Shown piece after piece: positions 17,883 through 26,772 of a DNA stretch of 64,000 bases. Numbering within the stretch: position 1 is the stretch's first letter; every line of letters begins with the position of its first letter. Under the pieces are notes generated by a model, which did not search any database, was not told the DNA's origin, and saw only the letters and a program-made list of their open reading frames with translations. The translations under genes and the position numbers were made by a program. Origin of the DNA: Gammaproteobacteria bacterium (GTDB lineage Bacteria > Pseudomonadota > Gammaproteobacteria > Burkholderiales > Thiobacillaceae); the NCBI GenBank assembly GCA_018820765.1, contig JAHJNN010000012.1:399759-463758 (forward strand), written 5' to 3'.

Positions 17883-18938
17883 TCAGCCCAAACGCTTGTG
17901 CACCAGCCATTCGCGCCAGATCGCCACCGACACGGCGAGCAGCACCGGCCCCAGGAACAGGCCGATCAGGCCGAAGGCATTGAGGCCGCCGAGCACCCCC
18001 AGGAACACCAGCAGGAAGGGAATCCGTGTCGGCCCGCTGATCACGAGCGGGCGGATCAGGTTGTCGACCCAGCTCACCACCAGCGCCCCCCACAGGAACA
18101 GGCCCAGCGCCGCCTGGGTTTCGCCGTGCGCCAGCAGGCCCAGCGACAACCCGATCCACACCACCGGGCCGACGAAGGGGATCAGCGACACCAGCGCGGT
18201 GACCATCCCCCACAACGCCGGTGCGGACACCCCCGCCACCCAGTAACCGAGCCCGGCGAGCAGCCCCTGCGCCAGCGCGGTGAGCACGATGCCGAACACC
18301 ACCGCGCGCACCGTCACGCCGACCGCCTGGATGTAGCCGCGCGCCGCCTCGCCCAGCCAGCGCGTGGCCACCCCGCGAAACTGCGCCAGCACGCTGTCGC
18401 CATGGCGATACAGGAAGAACAGCGCGAACACCGCCAGGCCGAATTTCGCCGCGTTGCGGCCGACGCCGCCGACCAGCGTCTTCAGCGAAGTGAAATCGGT
18501 GAGCCCCAGGGCATCGATCTGCGCGCGCACCCAGGCCGGATCGGCCTGGACGCGCTGGTACTGCGCGGCGATCCATTCCCCGCCCGGCCACGCGCGCACG
18601 CCGGCAGGCAGCGGCGGCAAGCCGTGGGTAGCCAGCTGCTTGAGGGTAGCCGAGGCCACCGCCACATCCTCCACCACCATGAACATCACCCACAGCAGCG
18701 GCAGCAACAGGGTCGCCGCCACCGCCAGCGTCATCAGCAGCGCGGCGAGGTTGTCGCGCCCGGGCAGGCGCTCACGCAGCCACTGATGCAGAGGCCAGGT
18801 GGCGTACGCGAGTATCCCCGCCCAGGCCAGGGAGGCGAGAAACGGCGACAGCACCCAGAAGGTCAGCCCGAAAATGGAGACCAGGAACGCAAACGCCGCG
18901 ATGCGGCGGACGAGCGGGGAGTCGATGTCGATCGGCAT
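17883..18938 (-). CDS. AI-2E family transporter (PerM/YdiK-like permease)
   Basis: 351 residues with about eight membrane segments, grouped at the N-terminus (residues 12-55), at 60-90 and in the C-terminal half (AVGVTVRAVVFGIVLTALAQGLLAGLGY onward). The sequence GPVVWIGLSLGLLAHG and the terminal LFLGPVLLAVSVAIWREWL match the AI-2E/UPF0118 family. Members export small molecules or act as Na+/H+ antiporters, so the substrate is open. A MITE-like element starts 16 bases upstream of its start codon and may carry or disrupt its promoter. Confidence 0.88.
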   Translation of the reverse strand: MPIDIDSPLVRRIAAFAFLVSIFGLTFWVLSPFLASLAWAGILAYATWPLHQWLRERLPGRDNLAALLMTLAVAATLLLPLLWVMFMVVEDVAVASATLKQLATHGLPPLPAGVRAWPGGEWIAAQYQRVQADPAWVRAQIDALGLTDFTSLKTLVGGVGRNAAKFGLAVFALFFLYRHGDSVLAQFRGVATRWLGEAARGYIQAVGVTVRAVVFGIVLTALAQGLLAGLGYWVAGVSAPALWGMVTALVSLIPFVGPVVWIGLSLGLLAHGETQAALGLFLWGALVVSWVDNLIRPLVISGPTRIPFLLVFLGVLGGLNAFGLIGLFLGPVLLAVSVAIWREWLVHKRLG

Positions 18939-18954
18939 GGATGCCCTCCGGCTA

Positions 18955-19137
18955 GTGTCCTGAGTTGGAAATTCGTGACTGAATGCAAGCCATGAGTTTG
19001 CCTGTGCGCAATAAAAACGACGAGACCGTTTTCAGCCGCGAAGCCGAGTGCAGCCGGGTTGGCACCCGGCGAGCACGGCGACAAAGGGGGGGAGCGGTCT
19101 CGTCGTTTTTATGTCGCGAATATCCAACTCAGGACAC
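18955..19137. mobile_element. MITE-like inverted-repeat element (183 bp)
   Basis: The terminal inverted repeats GTGTCCTGAGTTGGA (18955-18969) and TCCAACTCAGGACAC (19123-19137) are perfect. A second, perfect 18-base inverted repeat lies inside: ATAAAAACGACGAGACCG at 19011-19028 and its complement at 19095-19112. A further small hairpin (GCCGGGT/ACCCGGC) sits in the loop. No open frame is convincing. This is a non-autonomous element or a large hairpin RNA locus between htpX and the AI-2E-family gene. The transposase that would move it is not in the window. Confidence 0.7.
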
Positions 19138-19182
19138 CAGGGTCAAGTCCGGCGTCCAGCCCTTCCCTGGCCGGGTTCAGGT

Positions 19183-20058
19183 TTACTGCAATGCGCGCAG
19201 GGCGGCGATGCGCTCTTCCAGCGGCGGGTGCGTCATGAGCAGGCGCTTCAGCCCGTGGGCGCCGCCGCCGGCGATGCCGAACGCCGCCATTTTCTCCGGC
19301 AGCGGTGCCGGATGCAGACTGTTCAGGCGCTCCAGCGCGGCGATCATCGCGCCGCCCCCGGCCAGGCTGGCGCCGCCGCGGTCGGCGCGGAATTCGCGCT
19401 GCCGCGAGAACCACATGACGATGATCGACGCCAGGATGCCCAGCACCACCTGCGCAATGATCGAGGTGATGTAATACGCCGGGCCGTAGCCGCGTTCGGT
19501 CTTGAACACGACGCGATCGACGGTGTGGCCGATGACGCGCGACAGGAAGATCACAAAGGTGTTCACCACGCCCTGGATCAGCGTCAGCGTGACCATGTCG
19601 CCGTTGGCGATGTGGGCGATCTCATGCCCGATGACCGCTTCGGCCTCGGGGCGCGTCATCTGTTGCAAGAGGCCGGAGGACACGGCGACCAGCGAACTGT
19701 TGCGGGTCATGCCGGTGGCGAAGGCGTTGGGCTCGGGCGAATCGAAAATCCCGACCTCGGGCATGCCGATGCCGGCATCGGCTGCAAATTTCTTCACGGT
19801 CTCGACCAGCCAGAACTCGGTCGAGTTCGACGGCGTCTCGATCACCCGCACGCCCATCGATTTTTTCGCCATCCACTTGGAAATGGCGAGCGAAATGAAC
19901 GAACCGCCAAAACCCATCACCGCGGCAAAAATCAGCAGCGAGGTCAGGTTCAGCCCCTGTTCGTTGAGATAAGGCTCGACCCCAAGAATGCGCATGGTGA
20001 TCGACAGCACCAGCAGGATGGCAATGTTGGTAGCAAGAAAGAGGGCAATACGTTTCAT
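19183..20058 (-). CDS. htpX: Membrane zinc metalloprotease HtpX
   Basis: 291 residues; an M48-family inner-membrane protease that degrades damaged membrane proteins. Two N-terminal membrane helices (residues 4-22 and 36-54) are followed by the zinc site [13 protein letters not shown] (HExxH) and two more hydrophobic segments. The downstream Glu ligand is in [18 protein letters not shown]. The C-terminal [16 protein letters not shown] is typical. It ends about 45 bases from a MITE-like element. Confidence 0.95.
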   Translation of the reverse strand: MKRIALFLATNIAILLVLSITMRILGVEPYLNEQGLNLTSLLIFAAVMGFGGSFISLAISKWMAKKSMGVRVIETPSNSTEFWLVETVKKFAADAGIGMPEVGIFDSPEPNAFATGMTRNSSLVAVSSGLLQQMTRPEAEAVIGHEIAHIANGDMVTLTLIQGVVNTFVIFLSRVIGHTVDRVVFKTERGYGPAYYITSIIAQVVLGILASIIVMWFSRQREFRADRGGASLAGGGAMIAALERLNSLHPAPLPEKMAAFGIAGGGAHGLKRLLMTHPPLEERIAALRALQ

Positions 20059-20139
20059 CAGGTACTCCAGTGGGAAATCCGGACAGCGAACGTGCTTAAG
20101 ATGGTGTTGCCTTGCAGGAGTTCAAGGCGGGTGCGGCCA

Positions 20140-20679
20140 TTATCCCAGACCGGACGACATATCATGTGCGACGCCGGCAACCGGCACCAGCTGGCCTACC
20201 ACCTCGGCAAGCGTCATCACCCGGAAAAGCGGCGCGCAGCGGCGACGCATCTTGAGCACCGCACGGTCCTTGCTGACCAAGCCCTGTGCCCCGCTTGCCG
20301 CAGCCAGTTCGATGAACTTCTGGTCGTCGGGGTCGCTGCAGCGCGGCATACGACTCCACACGGGTTTCAGTTCGTAGTGGATCGGAGTCCCCTTGTGGGG
20401 CAACTCGGCGTCCGTACCTGCGGAATCAGCCTTAATCGACAGCGCCTGATAGCGCGCCACCAGCGCCGCCTGTTGTGTGGGCTCCAATGCGAATTCCGGA
20501 TACGCCAGCACCCGCCGCCACTCCTCCAGCGTGGCATCCGTCACCACACAGCGTATGCGCCCGGCTTCCAGCGCATGCAGCAAGGGGCGAGCCGCCGCGT
20601 CGTCGAAATGCAGCAGGTCGAGCACCACATTGGTGTCGAATACCAACAGCGGTTCAGCCAAGGTCCGTGTGCTCGGCAA
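20140..20679 (-). CDS. Putative PIN-domain nuclease (toxin family, COG1569-like)
   Basis: 179 residues. The PIN fold is suggested by the N-terminal LLVFDTNVVLDLLHFDDA (first catalytic Asp), a central acidic position in VTDATLEEWRRVLAYPEF, and C-terminal CSDPDDQKFIELAAASGAQGLVSKDRAVL, which carries the other acidic ligands. Such proteins are metal-dependent ribonucleases, often toxins, but no antitoxin gene is adjacent. The start overlaps the end of the thioredoxin gene by 26 bases, suggesting co-transcription; an internal start would remove the overlap. Confidence 0.75.
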   Translation of the reverse strand: MPSTRTLAEPLLVFDTNVVLDLLHFDDAAARPLLHALEAGRIRCVVTDATLEEWRRVLAYPEFALEPTQQAALVARYQALSIKADSAGTDAELPHKGTPIHYELKPVWSRMPRCSDPDDQKFIELAAASGAQGLVSKDRAVLKMRRRCAPLFRVMTLAEVVGQLVPVAGVAHDMSSGLG

Positions 20680-21025
20680 TGAATTCGCGCACCCAGTGCT
20701 CAGGCTTGGCGCTGGAAAACCGCCCGACGATCTCGCCCCTGACGAACAGCAGCACGGTGGGAAAGCCGCGCAGCCCGTAGCGTCCGGCGAGCTTCATGTT
20801 GGCGCCCTCGTCGACCTCGACCTTGGCCATGTGAATCCGGCCGCCGTGGTGCGCAATGACGCGCTCCAGCACCGGCGTCAGCGCGCGGCAAGGTGGGCAC
20901 CAGTCGGCCCAGAAATCGACCAGGATAGGCAGAGTGTGCGAGGCCGCGATCACATCGCGGTCGAAGTGTTCCAGGTGGGTATCGAAAATCAGGCCCGGCG
21001 CGCGGGCAGCGTGAATGTCAGTCAT
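20654..21025 (-). CDS. Thioredoxin-family protein (WCPPC active site)
   Basis: 123 residues from ATG 21025. The redox site is FWADWCPPCRALTPVLE, with Pro replacing the Gly of standard thioredoxin (WCGPC), which changes the redox potential. The cis-proline region GLRGFPTVLLF and the KVEVDEGANMKLAGRYG block are standard. There is no signal peptide, so it is cytoplasmic. It is probably a secondary thioredoxin (thioredoxin-2-like without the zinc domain). It overlaps the PIN-domain gene downstream. Confidence 0.88.
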   Translation of the reverse strand: MTDIHAARAPGLIFDTHLEHFDRDVIAASHTLPILVDFWADWCPPCRALTPVLERVIAHHGGRIHMAKVEVDEGANMKLAGRYGLRGFPTVLLFVRGEIVGRFSSAKPEHWVREFIAEHTDLG

Positions 21026-21162
21026 GGCGAAGCAACACGGAATCAAGGTGCGCGTCTATTTTGCCTCATGGATGCATCTTTCCAGCGGTTCCGGCCAAAC
21101 AAGCTTGACCTCGCCGCAAAAAATGCTTCGCCCGGCACGCGAAGGGCTGCTATTTTTACGCC

Positions 21163-21564
21163 ATGGAAGAGCGTTTCTATCGCGAACAGGAAATCGCGCG
21201 GCTGCCCGGCTTTCTTCCCGCGGCGGCCTACAATCTTGCGCACACCTTGCTGGCGCGCGCAGGGAAATGCCTGTTCGTGCCGATCCGCAGCATGCAGTAC
21301 ATGGCGGTTCTGGATGCGGAGGAATTCATTTTCGTCGACAGCCAGAACAAAGCCTGGGTCGAACTGGCGTGGCAACATTTTCGGCCGCAGGTGCGCGCCG
21401 CGCTGAATGAACGCGTGCCGTTCGAGATCGTGCATTACTTGCCAAAGGCGACAGAGACCATGCAGCGGCTTCCGGCGGAATTCCACAAGGCGCTGCTGGT
21501 GCTCGCCGAGCGCGACCAGCCGCAGCAGGACGCACGCATTCTGCCGCTGGTGCGCCGCCGCTAG
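21163..21564 (+). CDS. Conserved hypothetical protein (133 aa)
   Basis: A 133-residue soluble protein beginning MEERFYREQEIARLPGFLPA and containing FVPIRSMQYMAVLD and PFEIVHYLPKATETMQRLPAE. I do not recognise a named domain. Codon use matches the neighbours, so it is a real gene. It is divergent from the thioredoxin gene and lies upstream of the gamma-carbonic-anhydrase-like gene. Confidence 0.7.
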   Translation: MEERFYREQEIARLPGFLPAAAYNLAHTLLARAGKCLFVPIRSMQYMAVLDAEEFIFVDSQNKAWVELAWQHFRPQVRAALNERVPFEIVHYLPKATETMQRLPAEFHKALLVLAERDQPQQDARILPLVRRR

Positions 21565-21656
21565 GTCTGTCGGATTTGCCGTCGTCAGCGCATCAAATGG
21601 ACGCGGCGCTCGGGTTAAAATTGCGCTCCTGCCGTCATCCGAATCCGAGCTCCGCC

Positions 21657-22217
21657 ATGATCCGCCGCAATCCCAACGGGGACATTCCCCAGGTGCACGA
21701 GACCGCCTTCGTCGACCCCACCGCAATCCTGTGTGGCAAGATCATCGTCGAAGCCAACGTGTTCATCGGACCCTACGCGGTCATCCGTGCCGACGAAGTG
21801 GACGAGCACGGCGACATGGAACCGATCGTCATCGGCGCCGATTCCAATATCCAGGACGGCGTGGTGATTCACTGCAAGGCGGGGGGCGGCGTCAACATCG
21901 GGCGCGGCAGTTCCATCGCCCACCGCTCCATCGTGCACGGCCCGTGTACGGTGGGCGACGGCGTGTTCATCGGCTTCAACTCGGTGCTGTTCAACTGCTC
22001 GGTCGGCGACGGATCGGTGGTCCGCCACAATTCCGTGGTCGAGGGCTGCGATGTCCCGCCGGGGTTCTACATCCCCTCCACCGTCAACATCCACTCCAAC
22101 GAAGACCTGGCCGGAATCGAGCGCGTGTCGCCGGACGTCAGCGGATTTTCGGAAAGCGTGGCGCTGGCCAACAGCGAACTGGTCAAAGGCTACAAGCGGA
22201 TACGCAACGAGTTTTGA
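21657..22217 (+). CDS. Gamma-class carbonic anhydrase-like / CamH-type hexapeptide protein
   Basis: 186 residues from ATG 21657, with a left-handed beta-helix of hexapeptide repeats (IGPYAVIRADEVD, IGADSNIQDGVVIH, IGRGSSIAHRSIVHGP, VGDGVFIGFNSVLF). The three histidines expected to bind zinc in gamma carbonic anhydrases are present at about His72, His89 and His94, with the characteristic five-residue spacing between the last two. The long acidic loop of archaeal Cam is missing, as in CamH enzymes. The likely reaction is CO2 hydration to bicarbonate, though some members are inactive or are acyltransferases. Its position near SulP transporters and RuBisCO makes an inorganic-carbon role reasonable. 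Confidence 0.8.
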   Translation: MIRRNPNGDIPQVHETAFVDPTAILCGKIIVEANVFIGPYAVIRADEVDEHGDMEPIVIGADSNIQDGVVIHCKAGGGVNIGRGSSIAHRSIVHGPCTVGDGVFIGFNSVLFNCSVGDGSVVRHNSVVEGCDVPPGFYIPSTVNIHSNEDLAGIERVSPDVSGFSESVALANSELVKGYKRIRNEF

Positions 22218-22233
22218 CCGGCTGACCGCCCGC

Positions 22234-23493
22234 TCAGGAAAACGTGACCCTCACCGTGGTCCCTTGCTGCTCGCCGCTTTCCAGCTTGACCTGCCAGCCG
22301 TAGCGATCGCAGATACGCTTGACCAGGGAGAGGCCGATCCCCGCGCCCTCGCTCGCCATGTCGCGGAAATGGCGGATGAAAACCTGTTGCATGGCATGGC
22401 CGGGGATGCCTTTTCCGGTATCGCTCACGGTCAGGGAGCGGGCGTCCTGCAGCACCACCACGGTGCCGGCCGCGGTGTAGGAAAAGGCATTGCGGATCAG
22501 GTTGCTGACCAGGATTTCCACCAGGCCGGCATCGGCAGACAGGATCAGTTGCGGATTGGTGTGCACTTCCACCTCGACCGGCTTGCTGCCGAGCAGGTGA
22601 CGCTGCTTTTCCACCACGTTCCGCACCACCTCCGCCAGCACGCACTCGCCGCCCGCGGCCAGGCTGTGTTCCTCGCGCGCCATCAGCAGCAGCGCGGTGC
22701 CCAGTTCGGCCATGTCGTGGGCGGCGCGATCGATGCGGCCGATCCGGGCTTTCTGCCTGTCACTCAGACTCTCGTCCTCGAGCAGCACTTCGGTTGAGCT
22801 GAGGATCACCGCCAGGGCGGTGCGCAATTCGTGGCTGATGTCGGCGCTGAAGGCGCGTTCCCGCTCGATGAAGGCGCGCATGCGGATCAGGTGGCGGTCG
22901 AATACGCGCGCCAGCTGGCCCACTTCGCCGACCGGGAAGTCGTCGGCCAGCGGCTGTTCCCAGTCGTCCGGGCTGCGGTGACGCACCTTGGCCGCCAGTT
23001 CGGCCACCGGAGCAACCACGGTGCGCGCCAGCCAGATGCCACCGAGGGTGGACAGCAGGGTCATGGCCACGGCCATCAGCCCGAGCATCCAGGCGAAGCG
23101 ATGCTCGCGCCGCTTCTGCAGCGAGGTGTCGTAGAGCAGGTAGTAGCGTGCGCCGCCGCGTTCCAGGATGGCGACCCGGTAACTCAGCGTACCCAGGCGG
23201 ATGTCATGGCGGCCGAGCGACAGCCCCGCGAGATAGTCCGGCACATCGCCGTCGCCGTCGGCATCGCGCACGTAGCCCTGGACGATGACGGTGGAAGGCG
23301 GCAGCGAAGCCGGATTGCGTTCGCGCCGGGCGATGTAGTCGTCCAGTTCCGCCGATAGGGTTTCGTCGATCAGGCGCTGGCTCAGGTCGTGCGCGCCCTG
23401 GTACAGCACCACCGCCATGATCAGGCTGACCAGGGCGCCGAAGCCGGCGAAAAACAGGGCGACCCGCCCGCGCAGGTCACGCGGCAGGCGCAT
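22234..23493 (-). CDS. Sensor histidine kinase
   Basis: 419 residues. Two membrane helices (about 12-32 and 133-155) enclose a roughly 100-residue periplasmic sensor with an unusually acidic loop (RDADGDGDVPDY). A HAMP-like linker, the phosphorylation site FSADISHELRTAL (His near residue 235) and an HATPase domain follow (N box LVSNLIRNAFSYT, G1 VSDTGKGIP, G2 GAGIGLSLVKRI). It overlaps the upstream response regulator by 17 bases. With usp and sulP further upstream on the same strand, it may sense conditions that set anion transport. The signal is unknown; metal binding is a guess from the acidic loop. Confidence 0.9.
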   Translation of the reverse strand: MRLPRDLRGRVALFFAGFGALVSLIMAVVLYQGAHDLSQRLIDETLSAELDDYIARRERNPASLPPSTVIVQGYVRDADGDGDVPDYLAGLSLGRHDIRLGTLSYRVAILERGGARYYLLYDTSLQKRREHRFAWMLGLMAVAMTLLSTLGGIWLARTVVAPVAELAAKVRHRSPDDWEQPLADDFPVGEVGQLARVFDRHLIRMRAFIERERAFSADISHELRTALAVILSSTEVLLEDESLSDRQKARIGRIDRAAHDMAELGTALLLMAREEHSLAAGGECVLAEVVRNVVEKQRHLLGSKPVEVEVHTNPQLILSADAGLVEILVSNLIRNAFSYTAAGTVVVLQDARSLTVSDTGKGIPGHAMQQVFIRHFRDMASEGAGIGLSLVKRICDRYGWQVKLESGEQQGTTVRVTFS

Positions 23494-24184
23494 CGGGGGC
23501 TTTCAGTTGGTAGCCGACGCCGCGCAGGGTATGCAGCAGGGGCGGCCTGCCCGGCGGGTCGATGGCCGAGCGCAGGGTATGCATGTGCACGCGCAGGGCA
23601 TCGCTGTCAGGCGGCGAATCGCCCCACACCACCTGTTCGATCTCACCGCGCCGTACCACGCCCGGTGCGCGCCGCATCAGCAATTCCAGGATCTTCAATG
23701 GCAGGGCCGGCAGGCTCAGGGCCTGGCCGGCGCGCTGCACGGAAAACGTATCGAGATCGAATTCCAGATCGGCCACCTTGAGCCGGCGCAGGCTGGCGCT
23801 AGCGTGCGCGCGCCGGGTCAATGCGCGCAGGCGCAGGTCGAGTTCGCGCAGTTCGAAGGGTTTCACCAGATAGTCGTCGGCCCCCTCGCCGAAGCCGGCG
23901 GCCTTGTCGTCCAGCGTGGCGCGGGCGGTCAGCATCAGCACCGGCACGGACGATTGCGCATCCTGGCGCAGGCGCCGGCATAGGCTGAGGCCGTCGATCC
24001 CCGGCAGCATCAGGTCGAGGACGATCACGTCATGCGACTGGGTGACGGCCAGATGCAGGCCGGTGACGCCATCCAGGGCGATGTCCACCAGATAGCCCTT
24101 GGCCTCCAGATAGTCGGCAATATTCGCCGCCAGATCCGGGCTGTCTTCGACGATGAGTACGGAAATGGCGTCGGAATCGCGCAT
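23477..24184 (-). CDS. OmpR/PhoB-family response regulator
   Basis: 235 residues. The receiver domain has the acidic pocket (LIVEDSPD), the phospho-acceptor Asp in DVIVLDLMLPGIDG and the conserved Thr and Lys (MLTARA, DYLVKPFE). A C-terminal winged helix runs from about residue 135 to 230 (ALRVHMHTLRSAID, LLHTLRGVGYQLK). It is translationally coupled to the histidine kinase gene downstream. Targets are unknown; the adjacent usp-sulP pair, 128 bases upstream and co-oriented, is a candidate. Confidence 0.93.
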   Translation of the reverse strand: MRDSDAISVLIVEDSPDLAANIADYLEAKGYLVDIALDGVTGLHLAVTQSHDVIVLDLMLPGIDGLSLCRRLRQDAQSSVPVLMLTARATLDDKAAGFGEGADDYLVKPFELRELDLRLRALTRRAHASASLRRLKVADLEFDLDTFSVQRAGQALSLPALPLKILELLMRRAPGVVRRGEIEQVVWGDSPPDSDALRVHMHTLRSAIDPPGRPPLLHTLRGVGYQLKAPDAPAA

Positions 24185-24311
24185 GTAGGGGTGGGTTGGC
24201 GGCCTGGGTCAGCAGGCGTCGTTTTACTGCAAGCGCGGCGTCGCGTCCAGTCGCGGCCCGACCCCATTCGCGAGCAGCCCGGCGCGCAGGCGCCCTGCCG
24301 CGGGCACGACC

Positions 24312-24764
24312 TCAGGCGTGCCGGGGGGCGTGGTGGTTCAGGGCTCCGACCAGGCGCCCGAACAGGCTGCGGCAGCCCACGGTCAGAATATCGGCGTCTT
24401 CCGCGATCCCTGCGGGCAGCAGTCCCGCGCAGGCAACGACCAGATCCGGCGCCCAGTTGCGGATGACGTCGGCCAGCACGGCCTGGGGTTCGCCCCACAC
24501 CACCTTGGCTTCCGCCCAGCCCAGGTTGTTGCGCGCCAGCTGCAGGTCGAGACGCTTCTTCACGTCCGGCGAGCGGCGGGCAGCCGCCTCGCCCGGCAGG
24601 GCGGCTGCCGGGCCATCGGGCTCAAATCCGCTGCGGGTGTCGAGCACGCGCACCACCAGCATTTGCGCGTGCTGGGCCTGCGCCAGCTCGGCCGCGCGCT
24701 GCAGCAGAACGTCGCCTTGGCCATCCGCCGGGATGGGCACCAGGATGCGTCGATAGGTTTTCAT
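24312..24764 (-). CDS. Universal stress protein (UspA family)
   Basis: 150 residues from ATG 24764 (MKTYRRILVPIPADGQGDVL). The fold is clear: first strand ILVPIP, helix with LLQRAAELAQAQHAQMLVVRVL, and a degenerate C-terminal nucleotide loop (DADILTVGCRSLFGRLVGAL). The usual GxxGxGS(T/S) ATP loop is not well preserved. Its start overlaps the stop codon of the SulP gene (ATGA), so the two are translated together. The SulP gene at 30.6 kb is likewise paired with a USP-like gene. Confidence 0.85.
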   Translation of the reverse strand: MKTYRRILVPIPADGQGDVLLQRAAELAQAQHAQMLVVRVLDTRSGFEPDGPAAALPGEAAARRSPDVKKRLDLQLARNNLGWAEAKVVWGEPQAVLADVIRNWAPDLVVACAGLLPAGIAEDADILTVGCRSLFGRLVGALNHHAPRHA

Positions 24765-26593
24765 GATCGGTCTTCCTCGGTTGCGTGATGAGGCTGCAAG
24801 GTTTCCGCCTGCCGGCTTGCCGTCTGGCAGGACGGGAACAGGCGATGCGGACAGTCCGTACAAATGCTTTTGTCCAAACGCGGGAACAGCGCTTCTGCCG
24901 GGCGCGACCGGGCCGGATAGAGGTTGTGCTCGCCGATGTCCTTCATGAAGCCGCCTTTACGCAGGGTTTCGGCCACGCTGTCCTTCATCCGGTAGAAACC
25001 GAGGCTGCCGCCTTTTCGGGCATAGCGGCGCGCCGTTTCGGCGAGGAACTCGGCGCCGGCGAGGTCGATGAAATTGATGCCGCTGGCCATCACCAGCAAA
25101 TGTTTGTGCCCGGGGTCCTGCTCCTCTATTTCCTGGAGTTGCTGCTGCAGATACGCCACCGCACCGAAGAAGATCGAGCCGTTCAGCCGCACCATCTTGA
25201 CTTGCGGGCATTCCGCCCGGTCGCCGACGGGCACGTAGTGATAGCTGTTGGGGTCGCTGTCCGGCACCACGACTTCCAGGGTCGGACGCGACGTGCGGTG
25301 GAGGTACAGCACCAGCGACAGGGCGATCCCGAAGAAGATGCCTTTTTCCAGGTCGATCAGGGTGCCGATCAGGGTGACCCACAACACCACGCTTTCCTGC
25401 CGGCTGATGCGGAACAGCTGGCCGATGTGATGGAAGTCGATCAGCCCCCAGGCCACCAGGAACAGGATGCCGGCCATGGTGGCGTTGGGCAGGTAGGACG
25501 CCAGCGGGGCCACCAGCAGCAGGATCACCACCAGGAACAGCGAGGCGTAGACCGCCGCCAGCGGCGTTTTTGCATCGGCGGCGTAGTTGACGCCGCTGCG
25601 GTTGAACGAGCCGGAGGCGGCGTAACCGGAGAAGAAGCTGCCGACGAGATTGGACAGCCCTTGGCCGATGAACTCCTGGTTGCCGTCGATGTGCTGTCCC
25701 GAACGAGTCGCGATGGCACGTGAAATCGACACCGCCTCGGTCAATGCCAGCATGGTGATGATCAGCGCCGGAAACAGCATCTGCGACAGGCTGTGGAACG
25801 AAAAGTCCGGCGCCGACAGCGGTGGCAGGCCGGAGGGCAGCGCGCCGACCGTGAGGACCTGCGTCACCTCCACGCCGTAGGCGGTATTGAGGCCGACCGC
25901 GAACAGGCTGCCTGCCACCATGCCGACGATCATGTAGGGCAGCTTCGGCACATAGCGCTTGGTCAGGATGCCGACGCCCAGCGTCGTCAGGCTGACCGCC
26001 AGCACGTAGTAATTGATGCTGCCCACTTGCAGCGCGAACAGCTCGAGCGTCTGGAAGAACGGCGTGCCGCGCGGGATATCCACGCCGAAGAAATTCTTGA
26101 TCTGGCTGCCGGCGATCAGCAGCGCCGCGCCGGCGGTGAATCCGATCACCACGGTGTGCGAGATGAAATTCACCAACACCCCCATGCGCGCCAGCCCCAG
26201 GGCCAGCTGGAACACGCCGGTGAGGAAGGTCAGGGTCAGCACCAGGCTGATGAATTCCGGCGAGCCCGGCGGCGCGTAGGGACTGACCGAGGCGAACACG
26301 GCGATGGAAATCGCGGTGGTGGGGCCGGACACCAGGTGCCAGCTCGATCCGAACAGCGCGGCGACGATGGCCGGCATCATCGCCGCGTACAGGCCGTATT
26401 CGGGCGGCAGGCCGGCGATGATGGCAAACGCCACCCCCTGCGGCAGCACGATCAGCGCGCCGGTCAGCCCGGCCATGGCATCGTCACGCGTATTGGCGCG
26501 GGTCACCCGGTCGCGCCAGCGCAGGAAGGGAAACAAGCGGGACCAATCGAAGGCGAAGCGTGGGGCACCCTTGCGGGTGTGTGCGGCATACAT
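24761..26593 (-). CDS. SulP-family anion transporter with STAS domain
   Basis: 610 residues from ATG 26593 (GGAG at seven bases; a TTG at 26617 is less likely). The N-terminal 440 residues carry the SulP core (ALIVLPQGVAFAIIAGLPPEYGLYAAMMPAIVAALFG, then ASGSFNRSGVNY) with about 12 membrane segments. The C-terminus is a STAS domain, in which the usual phosphorylatable Ser/Thr is Ala (FIDLAGAEF). After it comes a short cysteine-rich tail, CTDCPHRLFPSC, also found in the SulP at 32.8 kb. The family moves sulfate, bicarbonate or other anions, and sequence alone does not decide. Here sulfate, sulfite or bicarbonate are all plausible for a sulfur-oxidising autotroph. Confidence 0.9.
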   Translation of the reverse strand: MYAAHTRKGAPRFAFDWSRLFPFLRWRDRVTRANTRDDAMAGLTGALIVLPQGVAFAIIAGLPPEYGLYAAMMPAIVAALFGSSWHLVSGPTTAISIAVFASVSPYAPPGSPEFISLVLTLTFLTGVFQLALGLARMGVLVNFISHTVVIGFTAGAALLIAGSQIKNFFGVDIPRGTPFFQTLELFALQVGSINYYVLAVSLTTLGVGILTKRYVPKLPYMIVGMVAGSLFAVGLNTAYGVEVTQVLTVGALPSGLPPLSAPDFSFHSLSQMLFPALIITMLALTEAVSISRAIATRSGQHIDGNQEFIGQGLSNLVGSFFSGYAASGSFNRSGVNYAADAKTPLAAVYASLFLVVILLLVAPLASYLPNATMAGILFLVAWGLIDFHHIGQLFRISRQESVVLWVTLIGTLIDLEKGIFFGIALSLVLYLHRTSRPTLEVVVPDSDPNSYHYVPVGDRAECPQVKMVRLNGSIFFGAVAYLQQQLQEIEEQDPGHKHLLVMASGINFIDLAGAEFLAETARRYARKGGSLGFYRMKDSVAETLRKGGFMKDIGEHNLYPARSRPAEALFPRLDKSICTDCPHRLFPSCQTASRQAETLQPHHATEEDRS

Positions 26594-26772
26594 GGCGGAA
26601 CTCCAACCTCTGAACAATGGTTGAAGTTTGATGACACCCGCGTTAACGGCCGGTTATGCGCAGGTCAAGGTGAGGTTATGTGCACCGGGAATGGGGCCGC
26701 GCGGCGACGCGGACATTGGTGGATTTGAGGCGAGGAAAGCGTGGCGCACGTCAACCACGAACTGAGGAAGGG

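Noticed and set aside
20140..20679. PIN protein as half of a VapBC toxin-antitoxin pair
   Set aside because: No small antitoxin gene precedes it; the upstream gene is a thioredoxin. Only the PIN fold is claimed.
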